Shown: positions 45,254 to 55,956, counted from the stretch's first letter. The stretch is 64,000 nt of DNA from Andalucia godoyi (GCA_009859145.1 VRVR01000003.1:62001-126000), one strand, 5' to 3'. A program made the numbers and translations. Notes: generated from the sequence alone by a model not told the origin.

Positions 45254-47656
45254 ATGTCGAATCCAGTTAGTGCACCTCCACCTCCTTTAGAGGAGAGCGA
45301 AGAATTCGAAGAATTGCGAGGGACGCTGTATAAACGGAAAGATTTTCTTGACAAGGAAGAAGCTGCAAAGTCGCATCCGAACAGGACCTATTATTATCGC
45401 CGAAATACGGATGTTGAGAAACTGATCATTTCATGCTCACGGAAACTCTCCAAGGACCCAAAGAATCAGAAAGCGTTGTTTATTCGTGGATGGTCTTTTG
45501 TGAAAAAGGGGGAGTATCAGAGAGCAGTAGACGACCTCAACAAGGTCTTGCAACATGAAGTTAATAACGTCAATGGTCTCTACTGGCGCGGCATGTCGCA
45601 CGAGAAACTGGGCCAATTTGATAAGGCAATTGAGGATTATACCAGAGTGCTTGATTTGGACCCCAATCATGTGAACGCCGCGTATGCACGAGGAGCTTGT
45701 CAGAATCGAAGAGGAAATTTTGCGGCTGCCATTATGGATTATCAACTCGCTTTAGAAAAGGACCAGGAACTGGGCGTGTCTCCAACTCGATCAAGGACTC
45801 CTCGCTCGGGGACTCCCGGTCCGTCGTTTTTGTCTCCTTCCACATCTCATTCCCATGGCCAACCTGGTAGCTCTGGAGAATTTTCGATTCGCAGACCAAC
45901 CGCCAGACCATCGTCGGCCTTGTCCAATGCGTCGAATGATTCATTCTCAGGACCGGCGGCACATCCTTTGCCGCATGTGAACAGTCGCCCAAGATCTCTT
46001 TCCGAGTTGCGGCTTCGAGACGAGGACCTCGCTGCCCTAGAATTGTCGCGTGGCAGTCCGGATCCCTTGGGTACTCCAGGACCACACACACCTCCGTCGC
46101 GAACGATGTCCCGAGAGCTCTCGTCGCAATTATCCTCACCGTTTCCCCCTTCCACCCCGGCATCCAATCCTTTTGGGTACCCGCAATCCCACAACCAGTT
46201 TCACAGCGTTCAGAATGCATCGAGTACTTCTCCGGCCCCGGTTGCTACGAGCCACTCGCATCACGAACACTCCAAGCCCAGCTCCAGTTTCAGCTCCAGT
46301 ATAGTCTCTCCATCACCCAACGCAGCCCACAACACGTCCTTTTCTGCGCCAACGGTTGATCATTCTACGAGCGCATTGTCTTCATCGGGTAGCCCGCAGC
46401 ACAGCGCGGACTTTTTCCATTCGCGTGGCTATTCGCATCGGAAACGCGGCGACTTCCGAGCAGCAATAGCAGACTATGCCAGGGCGATTGAACTGGATCC
46501 CTTGCACTTCAAAGCCTACTTTAATCGCGGATTTTCATTTGACAAGCTGAATGATTTTGAGAATGCAATTTCGAATTATACCAAAGCAATTGAAATCGAT
46601 GGCCAAAATCCGTATGCGTTTTATAACCGTGGAATTTCCTATGATCGCAAAGGAGATTACCAGGCTGCGATTGATGATTTTTCCCGGGCCATTGATCTGG
46701 AGAGTACCAATGCAGATTTCTTCCACAATCGTGGGTTTTCGTATCGCAAGCTGGGGATGTTCAAGAAGGCAATCGAAGATTATTCGCGTGCGTTGCGAAT
46801 TGATGCGAATCATTTCAAAGCATTTTACAATCGAGCATTCTCGTACGACAAGATTGGAGAACACGAGAAGGCCGTTGATGACTATACTCGAGCTCTGCAA
46901 ATCGATCCGTCTAATGCCAATGCTTTTCATAACCGAGGCTCATCTCTCGAGAAACTCAACAAGCTGGAGGAAGCAATTGCCGATTTCAGCAAGGCAATTG
47001 ATCTTGACGGGAAGAACTCGGCCTCGTTCAATGCCCGTGGATTGGCGCGTGATCGTCTGGGAGACTATGACAAGGCCACAGTGGACTTTACGCGCTCGAT
47101 CGAGCTGGATCCGACAAATGCTGTGTTTTATCACAACCGCGGCTACACATTTCGCAATCTTTCGCGATATGAAGAAGCGATCGCGGACTATTCGAAAGCG
47201 ATTGAGCTGAACCCGAAGAATGCGGCAGCCTTTAACAACCGCGGTTTTGCATATCGAAAGCTTGGCTCTTATGACCAAGCGATCCATGACTACTCTTTGG
47301 CACTCAAAATCACGCCGAAGAACATCAAGACGCTGAACAATCGCGGATACTCCTATGCAAAGAAGGGTGAGTACGCACGGGCCATCGCGGACTACAACAC
47401 GGTCATTTCCATCGATCCGAACAATGCACATGCATTTCACAACCGAGGTATTTCCTTTGACAAGCAAGGAGAGTACCAAAAGGCAGTCCAAGATTTCACA
47501 AAGGTGCTTTCTCTCGATCCCCAGAATGCAAATGCGTACTTTAACAGGGGCTCCGCGTATGACAGTCTAGGAATGTTTGATAAGGCGGTCGGTGACTACA
47601 CGGCCGCTTTGGATCTCGATATGGCCGCCCGAAATGCCGACGACAGCGTCTTGTAG
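45254..47656 (+). CDS. protein with 15 TPR repeats, TTC6-like
   Basis: 800 residues from the ATG at 45254. Three TPRs lie at about 75-175 (ALFIRGWSFVKKGEYQRAVD first). A Ser/Pro-rich linker follows (about 180-385). Twelve uninterrupted TPRs run from about 390 to 790, each 34 residues, starting HSRGYSHRKRGDFRAAIADY and ending GMFDKAVGDYTAALDLD. Nearly every unit keeps an 'NRG.s' helix A and an 'AI.DY..AI.Ld' helix B, suggesting recent or homogenised duplication. The pattern resembles animal TTC6 and bacterial tetratricopeptide proteins; a protein-scaffold role is inferred. No enzymatic domain or signal peptide. Confidence 0.85.
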   Translation: MSNPVSAPPPPLEESEEFEELRGTLYKRKDFLDKEEAAKSHPNRTYYYRRNTDVEKLIISCSRKLSKDPKNQKALFIRGWSFVKKGEYQRAVDDLNKVLQHEVNNVNGLYWRGMSHEKLGQFDKAIEDYTRVLDLDPNHVNAAYARGACQNRRGNFAAAIMDYQLALEKDQELGVSPTRSRTPRSGTPGPSFLSPSTSHSHGQPGSSGEFSIRRPTARPSSALSNASNDSFSGPAAHPLPHVNSRPRSLSELRLRDEDLAALELSRGSPDPLGTPGPHTPPSRTMSRELSSQLSSPFPPSTPASNPFGYPQSHNQFHSVQNASSTSPAPVATSHSHHEHSKPSSSFSSSIVSPSPNAAHNTSFSAPTVDHSTSALSSSGSPQHSADFFHSRGYSHRKRGDFRAAIADYARAIELDPLHFKAYFNRGFSFDKLNDFENAISNYTKAIEIDGQNPYAFYNRGISYDRKGDYQAAIDDFSRAIDLESTNADFFHNRGFSYRKLGMFKKAIEDYSRALRIDANHFKAFYNRAFSYDKIGEHEKAVDDYTRALQIDPSNANAFHNRGSSLEKLNKLEEAIADFSKAIDLDGKNSASFNARGLARDRLGDYDKATVDFTRSIELDPTNAVFYHNRGYTFRNLSRYEEAIADYSKAIELNPKNAAAFNNRGFAYRKLGSYDQAIHDYSLALKITPKNIKTLNNRGYSYAKKGEYARAIADYNTVISIDPNNAHAFHNRGISFDKQGEYQKAVQDFTKVLSLDPQNANAYFNRGSAYDSLGMFDKAVGDYTAALDLDMAARNADDSVL

Positions 47657-47804
47657 TGATTTAAAAAATAATAATAAAAATAATAAGAATCGTCCCCATC
47701 CTCCGTGGAACGGCTGACAGCTTTGTGCATCAACGCTGAGCATCGAGCAATACGATTTTCCAACCTGCAGTCACGTCCAGTATTTCGTCATTCTTCAACT
47801 TTTT
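47657..47804. other. TPR gene 3' region
   Basis: Contains AATAAT repeats that include AATAAAAATAATAAG, a likely polyadenylation region, before family B copy 2. Confidence 0.4.
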
Positions 47805-48103
47805 TATTCTTTCTATTATTTTCTGTTTGTGTTTTTAATAATCGATCCCTCAAGCAGCACCCATTCATCAAGGACAAAGCATCGCGTGGCTCCAAGGAGT
47901 ATCTTCCCAGCAAACTCAAAACCGGCCATGCCCGACGATGCCGAGAACTAAGAAACTCGTGGTTGCGACGACCCTTTGATGCAGAACAGTTTGCATTGAA
48001 GAGGTGGTGCTCACCGCCAAAAAGACAGCACATGTGACTTGGATCTGTCGTCGGCGACAGCTTAGCCGACGATGACCAACACTGATTCATGTACCGGCGA
48101 GCG
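47805..48103 (+). repeat. dispersed repeat family B, copy 2
   Basis: Head AATCGATCCCTCAAGCAGC, then CATTCATCAAGGACAAAGCATC, CTCAAAACCGGCCATG, GGTTGCGACGA and GGTGGTGCTC, and the tail GGATCTGTCGTCGGCGACAG with CTTAGCCGACGATGACCAA and GGCGAGCG. It is shorter than copy 1. Confidence 0.82.
48048..48072. other. perfect hairpin in family B tail
   Basis: TCGTCGGC and GCCGACGA form an 8-base-pair stem around a 9-base loop (GACAGCTTA). The other two copies keep the loop and most of the stem, with a G-T-type wobble and one mismatch. Confidence 0.75.
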
Positions 48104-48334
48104 ATAAAAAAATAACGGTCGTAAAAACTTAAAATAAACGAAAAGTCTTCCGGAAGTTTGAAAAAAAGTCGTGTCTCCTCCTATCCGAAGCACCCGGTTT
48201 TCTTTGTTCTTTCACACTCTTTCTTTGTGTCCTTGTCCGTGTCGTTTTCATCTTCTTTTTCGTTTGGTGATTTTTAATTTTAAAAAAATAACTCTATACA
48301 ACTCTCTCATTGCTTTTCTTTTGCTGTTTCAAAA

Positions 48335-48808
48335 ATGGAGCAGAATGTATTTTTCCCCACAACATGGGACGCACCGGACCATGACCAATCTTCGTTTTTC
48401 CCCGTGTCTCACGGCGCTGACGTCCCGGCTGCTTCTGAAAATCCTTGTGATTCTCTGCTCTCCACCGATGGATCTTTCTCGCCGAAAGATCCAGTCCAGG
48501 TGCGAGGAGGAGAAGGCGGTGGGCAAGGAGAGTCTGTTTCTGCAATGGCACAGAACATCGCAAGGATCATGGCCGAACTCGAGGAAACATCTGTCGAGCA
48601 TCGTGAGGTGCTGCTGCAATGTCTGAAGGAGCACGAACTGCGACTCCGAGCATCTCTGAAATCCAGAGAACTTGTGTTTTCTTCAGCGGAGCACGGGTTT
48701 CCGAGATTCGAGCTCTTGGCCGAACAGGAATTCAAAATGCGGCAGATGATCGATGACGTGAACCAGGCATGGGGGATGACAAGCGCATTGCATCTTGGAA
48801 AGCAGTAG
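48335..48808 (+). CDS. unrecognised small helical protein (157 aa)
   Basis: Starts at an ATG at 48335 with A at -3. Residues 1-65 are acidic and Pro/Ser/Gly-rich and likely disordered. Residues 70-150 form two or three helices: AQNIARIMAELEETSVEHRE, LLQCLKEHELRLRASLKSRE and EFKMRQMIDDVNQAW. Composition is coding-like and no overlapping frame is better. I recognise no family; a small structural or adaptor subunit is a guess only. It lies between family B copy 2 and a (TTTCCA)n run. Confidence 0.55.
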   Translation: MEQNVFFPTTWDAPDHDQSSFFPVSHGADVPAASENPCDSLLSTDGSFSPKDPVQVRGGEGGGQGESVSAMAQNIARIMAELEETSVEHREVLLQCLKEHELRLRASLKSRELVFSSAEHGFPRFELLAEQEFKMRQMIDDVNQAWGMTSALHLGKQ

Positions 48809-48846
48809 ACTAAGCACTGTGGTTTGCTGTTTTCGCACAAGCATTG

Positions 48847-48882
48847 TTTCCCATTTCCATTTCCATTTCCATTTCCATTTCC
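48847..48882. repeat. (TTTCCA)n hexamer microsatellite
   Basis: About five tandem TTTCCA units just after the 157-residue gene stop. Confidence 0.95.
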
Positions 48883-49437
48883 CCCTGTTTCTTTTGTTCT
48901 TGTTTCTTCTTGCCCTGAGTAAAAAGCAAACCAACCGTCGCGTGGCCGTCGAAGCCCCAGCTTCATAATCCCCCCTCTGTCATTTCTTCTGTCGCATGTA
49001 GACATGGTGTCATCTACACACTACGCTGCATTTTGCGCGTGTCCGTTTGGTGCGTTTCCCGCTGTAACATTCTGTAGGGCGCTCCAATTCGTCGCGGGCC
49101 TGATTGACGCATCCTGACAGGTCGCACCCGTGGTGCGGATCGTTAAGGCCTTTTTTTATTTAAATATTGCAGAAGGACCTAAAGGCATTCTTTGTTCCGC
49201 CTTCAGGGTTGATCATTTCCCGTTATTTTTTCTTTCTCTTTCTGTCGTTGTTGTGTTGTTGTGCCGTTCTTGTTTTCTCTCTCTCTCTCTCTCTCTTTTC
49301 CTCCCTCAGCCTTTAATCTTTCGCCATCTTTTTTGTCAGCTCTCTTTTTTCCAGCTTCTTCTTCAAGTTGCAGTCGAGTCTTCCGTATCCCAATCTGCAA
49401 ACGGGAGCGGGCTGATTTTTTATTTAAAAAAATTAAC
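48883..49437. other. intergenic, pyrimidine-rich leader
   Basis: No coding frame of interest. (CT)n near 49275-49300 and T-rich tracts precede the LRR gene. The segment 49000-49150 is GC-richer but matches no RNA gene I recognise. Confidence 0.5.
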
Positions 49438-52400
49438 ATGACAAAAGACGGGAATGCAGGTTCGTCTATGGATGCCGGCGACCCAACTCGGGGTGCGGAA
49501 AATAGCGAGACCGAGCTGTCTCGAAAGTCCTCTTCAAGGATGATGAAGGGGTCTTCAAATGCTTCTGCAGAGCGTCCTTCCGAAGGGGGGATGGCCAGAA
49601 CAACGTCTGGAAGAGATATCAAGACCAAAAAGAATGACGCAAAGGACGAGAGTGCGGACGCTCAGCCGGTGCAAGGCGACACCCCTGGGTCTCCTACTGA
49701 TCCTGCAGACGATATATTTGACGAGGATGTTGTGGAAACTGTCGAGGAACAGAAAATGTCTTTTGAGGAGTCGGATCGAGTCCAAAAGGTCACTCTGCAG
49801 CTGTCGAAGCCGTTTGCGGTGTACGATGATCGAAAGCCATTTTCGTTTGAAGAAGTGTATCCTTCAGCGAAGCCGGATGTTGCTCAGTTTGACTATCGCA
49901 GTTGGATGCTGGACAACAATATCCCCGTGGTGGAAGAGCCGCAAAAAGGCATGGAGCCGCAGGAAATGGACATGAATGCATATTTATCTCGACGCGGATC
50001 TGCAAAGTGCTACAATTACGCTCCGACATACGCGAACACTGCGGCGTTTTTCCCATTGCGGAACCCAGAGCAAATTAGTGTTTCGGAAAAGGTCGTCTCA
50101 TTCCAACAGCTGTTCCAAGTCCGCCCAGAGACGATTTCCATGATCTTTCTTGAAAACTTCCGTTTGGAAGGACACCCGCGAAGACAGTTTGCCCAGCAGC
50201 TGGCATACTTTTCCAGGGCGGAAATTGTGATTCTGAGGAACCTCGCGCTGAACCGCGTAGATGATTTCCACTTGGCTGGAGTGCGGTACCTGGATTTGTC
50301 TTACAATATGCTACAAGAGCCTCAGAAAGTTGGAATGTTGCTCACTCGGTGCACGTATTTGGAGCATTTGTCTGTTGCCAATAACCCTCTTATGCAGGTT
50401 CCACAATGGAGGCTCATCATCCTTGCAGCAAATCCGCACCTGCAGACAATCAATTCCCAGAAAGTGTCGCTCCGAGAACGGATCTCTGCTGTCGAAAAAT
50501 ACGGCGCTAAAGACATGCGGCAGCAGATTGGATTTCTCAAATGGGATTGGTGCATCTGCGCGGCAGCACTGCAGTTGAATTTGCCGAAATGGGATCCGCT
50601 GGCGATCACGAAGCTGACTTTGATGTCTGTTGGACTGTCGGAAATCCACGTCGGAAACTTTCGTGCGTTGCGCTTTCTCGATGTCTCCAAGAATGAAATT
50701 GCAACCTTGGAGCATTCTGGGTTGGAGTATTGCGACTCCCTCGTTGAAATCAACTTGGCAGAAAACTTGCTCAGTTCGAAAGAGGAGTTTTCTGTATTTC
50801 CGCTGGTGCCATCGCTGCAAAAGGTCTGGTTGGCAGGCAATAAGTATGACCCACAAGTGTATCGTCGCAAGCTTTTATATGAATGCATTAATCTGAGAGG
50901 ATCGAATCGTGCGCTTGGACTGCAAGAGATTGATGGAATTCCTGTCACACATGCAGAGCGCGTTGATGCACTTCGCAAGTACTCTGGGCTTCCGGACGAT
51001 CGCGTTGATCTTCTTGCGTGGTCATACGTGTTGATCGCTGAATTTGGCCATTTTCAACTCCGCATGATTCCAAATTTCTTAGATTGCATTGTCAAGTTAG
51101 TCATCACAGAGCGCAGCATTGGTTCTGCAGATCTGTCGGCGCTTCGAAATTTGCAGGTCTTGGATCTTTCGCAGAATGACATGGGCTCCATCAGCGGATT
51201 GCAACATTGCGGTCAACTCAGATATTTGGATTTATCCCTGAATCCTCGACTGAAACTGGAGACAATTATGAACAAACAACTAAAGTCTACATCGGCTCTT
51301 GAGCACGTGTTGTTTGTCTCCGATGCAAGGATTTATGAGGCCAATGTTGCTGGAGTCGACGAGTACAGAGTGAATGTCTTGGCATCGCTGATGAAGAGTC
51401 ACCGATATCTGAAATCCATCGATTTCATCCCGATAACCGTTTCCGAGCGTAAGAGAGCAATGATCATGCGCAAAGCGACTCCAGCAGAGGCGAATATCTA
51501 TGCATTCCATTGTTCTGTCGTTGATTCTCTTGCAAACTCCAACGCATCGAAAAAGTATTCGTTCCACCCGGACGACGTCTTGCCTGGGAAGCAGTACGAT
51601 CCAGCGACCATTCTCGAGATCCACGCCTCTGATCTGTCTTTGAACTCAGAAGATGTTGACTTTACTCCCTTTTCGAAGATTCAAAGAATCTGCATCTCGC
51701 AGAACAAGCTCTCGGATGTGTTTAGCATTGGTCTGCGGAGCTGTTTGGATATGCGAATCCTTGATGTTTCGTCGAATCAGATCAAGTGTTCTGCCGAGGA
51801 TTTGGGAAAGTTTTTGAATCAGTTCGAGCATTTGGAGGTTTTTGCAGTTCGCGGCAATCCAGTCGTCTCAAAAGCTGCCGATCGTGCCCGGTTGATTGGA
51901 TCCATCGAGCGCATGCAAAGGATTGATTGTAGTTTCCGCGTCGTCGATTCCATCGTGACTGCCTCTGAGCGGGTCGCTGCTTGGAGAACTGCTGGCATGT
52001 CCGAAGATCAGTGTGAAGACCTTCGCTGGCAAGCGACTCTGTTCCAGCGAAGACCGCAGGATCTGAAACCAGAGGAAGTTCTCGAGCTCGACTTGTCGAA
52101 TGCCGACTTGCGAAAAGTTGATTTGTCAGGATTCCGCAGTTTGGAGGTTCTCTCTCTGCGTTCCAACCATCTCACCACCTGGAAGAATATGGGATTCGAG
52201 AATCTGAAGAGACTGAAAGCACTGGATCTCCGGGACAACGAATTCAAGACAGCAGAGGATCTCGCTTCAGTTACGAAGTATTTGCCGTCTCTGCAGGCCC
52301 TTGGTGTCTCCGGCAACAACTTCAAGTCAAAAAGCTTTCGCGAAGAAGTTATCCGTGCAATTCCTGCACTTCGGGAAGTGAATTGCTCCATCTATTTGTT

Positions 52401-55400
52401 GGATGACGATGAAATCACCGTTGACGAAATGGTCTCTGCTTTGAACACTGGGTCTAAAGGTCTGAAAATCAAAGGAGATTTGGAAAAATTCCGTTTTGAA
52501 GCAACCGTGTTTCGGCGAACTTCTCGTTCTCTGGCGCCTGCAGAAGTCACTGCTTTGGATCTCTCCGATTGCAAGATTTCGTACCTTGATCTGAAAGCTT
52601 TTACGGGTCTGAAGAAGTTGTCGCTGAGAAACAATCGTGTCCGGTCGAAGCACTTGGTGCAAGCAGGCTTTCGGTCTCTTGTCCATCTTGAAGCTCTCGA
52701 TATCGGTGATAATCTCGTAGAAGACATGCGGGTTTGTGCTGAAATTGCGGATTTTCTACCCAAGTTGAACATGATTTTCATCAACGGAAATCCGGGCTAC
52801 ATCCAGAGTGGAACAAAAGAAATACATCGCCGAGTCCGATTTCTCGCAAGAATGTCGCAGACTGCGAATGTCGGCGCACCTCTTCGCATTCTCAACGGTC
52901 GAGATATTTCGCCGCATGAAAGGTGCGAGGCTGTGCGTTCTCTCCGCAGTCCTCTTGAGTTGGAAGAGCTTCGCATGAGACTCATCATTGAGGAAAAAGA
53001 TTTGATCTTCAAGTCGAGCGAGAACATTGACATTTCGCAGTGCCGATTGCAAATCATCACACCACTGATGGCGTTCAAGCAGATTACAGTGCTCGATTTG
53101 TCTTCCAACTTTTTGTCTACGTTGCAGCATCAGGGTCTCCGTTTTCTGCCAAATCTTCGCGTTCTCTCCGTGGAAAAGAATCGGCTTGGATCAATGGAAG
53201 AAACAATGGACGAATTGCAGCAGTGTCATCAACTTCGGATCCTGTTCCTGAACAAGGCTGGACCGTTTTTCCAAAGTCCCGAGAACTATTCACAGATCGT
53301 TTTTGAGCGTCTTCGTGGCTTGGAGTCTTTGGATGATATTACGAATCCTATGCCGTTAACGAAGCAACAGTGGCTGGCGGTGTCGTATCTCACTTCTCGA
53401 TTTGGTGTTGGACCCAATGCGCTGCACAGCATTGACCTTCGACACAGAAACATTCCTGTGAAGGAACTCTGGGCCATCGCCATGGCCCTTGCAGACTTGC
53501 GGACGGAGCTGACAGACCCTGCGGACCCCTCTCTAACCAAGACGTACGGTCCTACGAAACTGTGGCTTCGTGACGGTAACTTCACGGATGGGTATGTCTC
53601 AGAGTACAGATTCTTGCTTGTCTACAAGATATCCACGCTCTTGGAACTTGATTCGCTTGCAATTTCTCTCGACGAACGAGCGAATGCCACCAAGCGAATG
53701 AAGGGAGTTCTTGGAGATGGAAAATCAGACAAGCTGACTCTCGCCGCCGTTTCCGTTTCCGAACAAGTCGTGATGACTGGTGTGACAATTGGGACGTTTG
53801 TTTCTGCGGCAGATGCTTCGGGATCAAGTACGTCGGGTTCAACGAATGAGGTCACTGGCGTGAATGTTGACTATACTTATATTGCCCAGAATGCCGATAA
53901 CATCAAGTTTTTCCAAGATCTGAAAGTAGCTATTGCAGAGTCCACCGTTGCTGTAGAGTCCACAGGAACTTTGCTGTCGAAGATTGAAATTGTCATCAAC
54001 TTCTTCCAAATTCTAGCGCTGATCCTCTCTCTCGATGTTGCCTGGCCGTCGTTGTTCAGCGTATGCTTCAGCTGGTCGCTTGCACTGAATCTCTCTCTCG
54101 ACACGTTCATTCCTCAAGTTTCTGTTGCCGGGCAATATTCTCAATTCTTTGGTATCATGTTCGGGCCTGTTGTATTTTTCACAATATATAAGCTGAATTT
54201 CAACAAGGACAATTGGTGGTCTGCGTATGTAACCCACTGGACGAGGACAAGGTTCAAATACTTTGGACTCTGGTTACTGGGGGTTATTCTGGCGGCAATC
54301 ATTATTGTGCTGGCGATTCCAGATGACCGTTCGAGAGTTGCCTCTGGAAAGATGGTAACTTCCAACGCGCTGATTGTCTGGGGGTATTCTTCCGCGGGTG
54401 TCACTTTCATCCTCTTGATATTCCTGCTGAATGCTTGGAATTTCCGCCGACACCGGTCTGATGACGGTTACTGGATGAAGGTGTACAATCGTTGGAGACA
54501 GCGCATTGGACTGTTCTTGTTGACGGTATACTACATGCCCGTTTCTCGAACCATTCTGCTGGTTTACAAGTGCTCTGGTAGCAGTCTGTACCTGTTCAGC
54601 GATTTAAGCTGTCCCGAATTTTCGAATCCTGGAACGTACCCTTGGGTTTTCTATGTTGGTTTGTTTTTCTTTTTCTTGTACATTGTCGGAGTTCCCGTAT
54701 TTTTCGGACTTTTGATTTTCCGAGGAGTCAAAGAAGTGGAAACAAATCACGGGTTCGCATTTGACGACCAACAGCTGAAACAGCTGCTGGCAGATCTTAA
54801 GAAGGACAAGAAGAATAAGAATTTGAGGCAGCGCGTCGTCCAGAAACGGCGAGCGATTGCGAACAAGTATGCGGATGCAGTTGTGAACTGGCGTTCGGCG
54901 TCTTCGTATTTGTTCTCGTCCTATGAAAGAGGGAACAAGTATTCAAAGATTATTCAGATGATGATGAAGTTGGCGCTCTTGGTCGTGACGATTTTCGTTG
55001 GCATCGGCGCATTCCAACCGCTTGTCGCATTCTGTATCATTGGCTTTTTCCTCATTCTGAATAGTGTTCGCAGACCAATGGCGGATGATCTGGAAGATGT
55101 GATGGATCTCGTGGCCCAGTTTTCCAACTTCTTGACAGCAGTTATTGGATATCTGCTGATCACAAACCAGTTTCCTTCTGATCTTGACGCGGATCTGACC
55201 CTCGTCATTATTAACTCCGCCAACTGTGCGCATATGCTAGCCCATTTCCTCATTTATCCTGTGCGGACGTGTCTGGCTGCTCGAGAGAAGGTCAAGGCCA
55301 CTGCAAAGGCTCGCGAGTCCGTCCAGTCGCTTGGAAGAGATGTGGAAGCTCCGGACTTGTCAGAAGCCGCAGACGCTGCCGAAACTGCAGAATCCACGGA

Positions 55401-55956
55401 ATTGCCTTCCATCTCTGTTCCCGATGCTCAGGACGTGTCTGCATCGGGAGATAATAGCTCTGCATCTTCCGGAGGTAACGCTGCCAGCTCAGTATCATCG
55501 GACATTGCTGCTGGATCTGCGGACATCGCCGCTGGATCTGCAGATGTCATCAGCGGTGCCACAGATGTGGCATCTGTGGTGGTTGAGGAAGTCGCCGAAG
55601 TTGCTCGTGCCGCGGATTCGGTCCTGGATAGCGCGCAGGAGGAGCTTCTGAAAGAATCCCAAAATGCCCTGGAGAATTCCAATACCGACACCGGGGCGTC
55701 CAATTCGGAAATGGCGGCCGCAAGCGCCATTGGCATAGGCGGTGTTGGTGCAGCTGTGGCCTTCCAAACGGACACGGGAAAGAGACTCAAGGAAAAGGAA
55801 AAGCAAGAAGCTGCCGCTGCTGATGCGACACCTGCAGCACTCACAGCACCTTCGCGTCCGACGTTAGAACCAATTGTGACAGAGTTTGCAACTCCTTCGG
55901 CACCAATATCCCCCGTGCCTGGTATGTACGCAGTGGATGACGACTATGAAGAGTAA
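49438..55956 (+). CDS. LRR protein with TRP-like multi-pass membrane domain
   Basis: 2172 residues from the ATG at 49438; a longer open frame upstream lacks an ATG. The first 200 residues are acidic and disordered. Leucine-rich repeats run from about 235 to 1290, e.g. FHLAGVRYLDLSYNMLQ, LRFLDVSKNEIATLEHSGLE and FTGLKKLSLRNNRVRSKHLV, in several blocks each ended by a '.R....R...R' helical spacer. A region at about 1510-1940 has eight to ten membrane helices beginning LLSKIEIVINFFQILALILS and ALNLSLDTFIPQ, with a late KIIQMMMKLALLVVTIFVGI and a final LFLILNSVRRP-like loop. This resembles the TRP-like domain common in protist giant proteins. The C-terminus is Ala/Ser/Asp-rich. No signal peptide, so the LRRs are probably cytosolic. 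A channel or mechanosensor role is inference. Confidence 0.8.
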   Translation: MTKDGNAGSSMDAGDPTRGAENSETELSRKSSSRMMKGSSNASAERPSEGGMARTTSGRDIKTKKNDAKDESADAQPVQGDTPGSPTDPADDIFDEDVVETVEEQKMSFEESDRVQKVTLQLSKPFAVYDDRKPFSFEEVYPSAKPDVAQFDYRSWMLDNNIPVVEEPQKGMEPQEMDMNAYLSRRGSAKCYNYAPTYANTAAFFPLRNPEQISVSEKVVSFQQLFQVRPETISMIFLENFRLEGHPRRQFAQQLAYFSRAEIVILRNLALNRVDDFHLAGVRYLDLSYNMLQEPQKVGMLLTRCTYLEHLSVANNPLMQVPQWRLIILAANPHLQTINSQKVSLRERISAVEKYGAKDMRQQIGFLKWDWCICAAALQLNLPKWDPLAITKLTLMSVGLSEIHVGNFRALRFLDVSKNEIATLEHSGLEYCDSLVEINLAENLLSSKEEFSVFPLVPSLQKVWLAGNKYDPQVYRRKLLYECINLRGSNRALGLQEIDGIPVTHAERVDALRKYSGLPDDRVDLLAWSYVLIAEFGHFQLRMIPNFLDCIVKLVITERSIGSADLSALRNLQVLDLSQNDMGSISGLQHCGQLRYLDLSLNPRLKLETIMNKQLKSTSALEHVLFVSDARIYEANVAGVDEYRVNVLASLMKSHRYLKSIDFIPITVSERKRAMIMRKATPAEANIYAFHCSVVDSLANSNASKKYSFHPDDVLPGKQYDPATILEIHASDLSLNSEDVDFTPFSKIQRICISQNKLSDVFSIGLRSCLDMRILDVSSNQIKCSAEDLGKFLNQFEHLEVFAVRGNPVVSKAADRARLIGSIERMQRIDCSFRVVDSIVTASERVAAWRTAGMSEDQCEDLRWQATLFQRRPQDLKPEEVLELDLSNADLRKVDLSGFRSLEVLSLRSNHLTTWKNMGFENLKRLKALDLRDNEFKTAEDLASVTKYLPSLQALGVSGNNFKSKSFREEVIRAIPALREVNCSIYLLDDDEITVDEMVSALNTGSKGLKIKGDLEKFRFEATVFRRTSRSLAPAEVTALDLSDCKISYLDLKAFTGLKKLSLRNNRVRSKHLVQAGFRSLVHLEALDIGDNLVEDMRVCAEIADFLPKLNMIFINGNPGYIQSGTKEIHRRVRFLARMSQTANVGAPLRILNGRDISPHERCEAVRSLRSPLELEELRMRLIIEEKDLIFKSSENIDISQCRLQIITPLMAFKQITVLDLSSNFLSTLQHQGLRFLPNLRVLSVEKNRLGSMEETMDELQQCHQLRILFLNKAGPFFQSPENYSQIVFERLRGLESLDDITNPMPLTKQQWLAVSYLTSRFGVGPNALHSIDLRHRNIPVKELWAIAMALADLRTELTDPADPSLTKTYGPTKLWLRDGNFTDGYVSEYRFLLVYKISTLLELDSLAISLDERANATKRMKGVLGDGKSDKLTLAAVSVSEQVVMTGVTIGTFVSAADASGSSTSGSTNEVTGVNVDYTYIAQNADNIKFFQDLKVAIAESTVAVESTGTLLSKIEIVINFFQILALILSLDVAWPSLFSVCFSWSLALNLSLDTFIPQVSVAGQYSQFFGIMFGPVVFFTIYKLNFNKDNWWSAYVTHWTRTRFKYFGLWLLGVILAAIIIVLAIPDDRSRVASGKMVTSNALIVWGYSSAGVTFILLIFLLNAWNFRRHRSDDGYWMKVYNRWRQRIGLFLLTVYYMPVSRTILLVYKCSGSSLYLFSDLSCPEFSNPGTYPWVFYVGLFFFFLYIVGVPVFFGLLIFRGVKEVETNHGFAFDDQQLKQLLADLKKDKKNKNLRQRVVQKRRAIANKYADAVVNWRSASSYLFSSYERGNKYSKIIQMMMKLALLVVTIFVGIGAFQPLVAFCIIGFFLILNSVRRPMADDLEDVMDLVAQFSNFLTAVIGYLLITNQFPSDLDADLTLVIINSANCAHMLAHFLIYPVRTCLAAREKVKATAKARESVQSLGRDVEAPDLSEAADAAETAESTELPSISVPDAQDVSASGDNSSASSGGNAASSVSSDIAAGSADIAAGSADVISGATDVASVVVEEVAEVARAADSVLDSAQEELLKESQNALENSNTDTGASNSEMAAASAIGIGGVGAAVAFQTDTGKRLKEKEKQEAAAADATPAALTAPSRPTLEPIVTEFATPSAPISPVPGMYAVDDDYEE

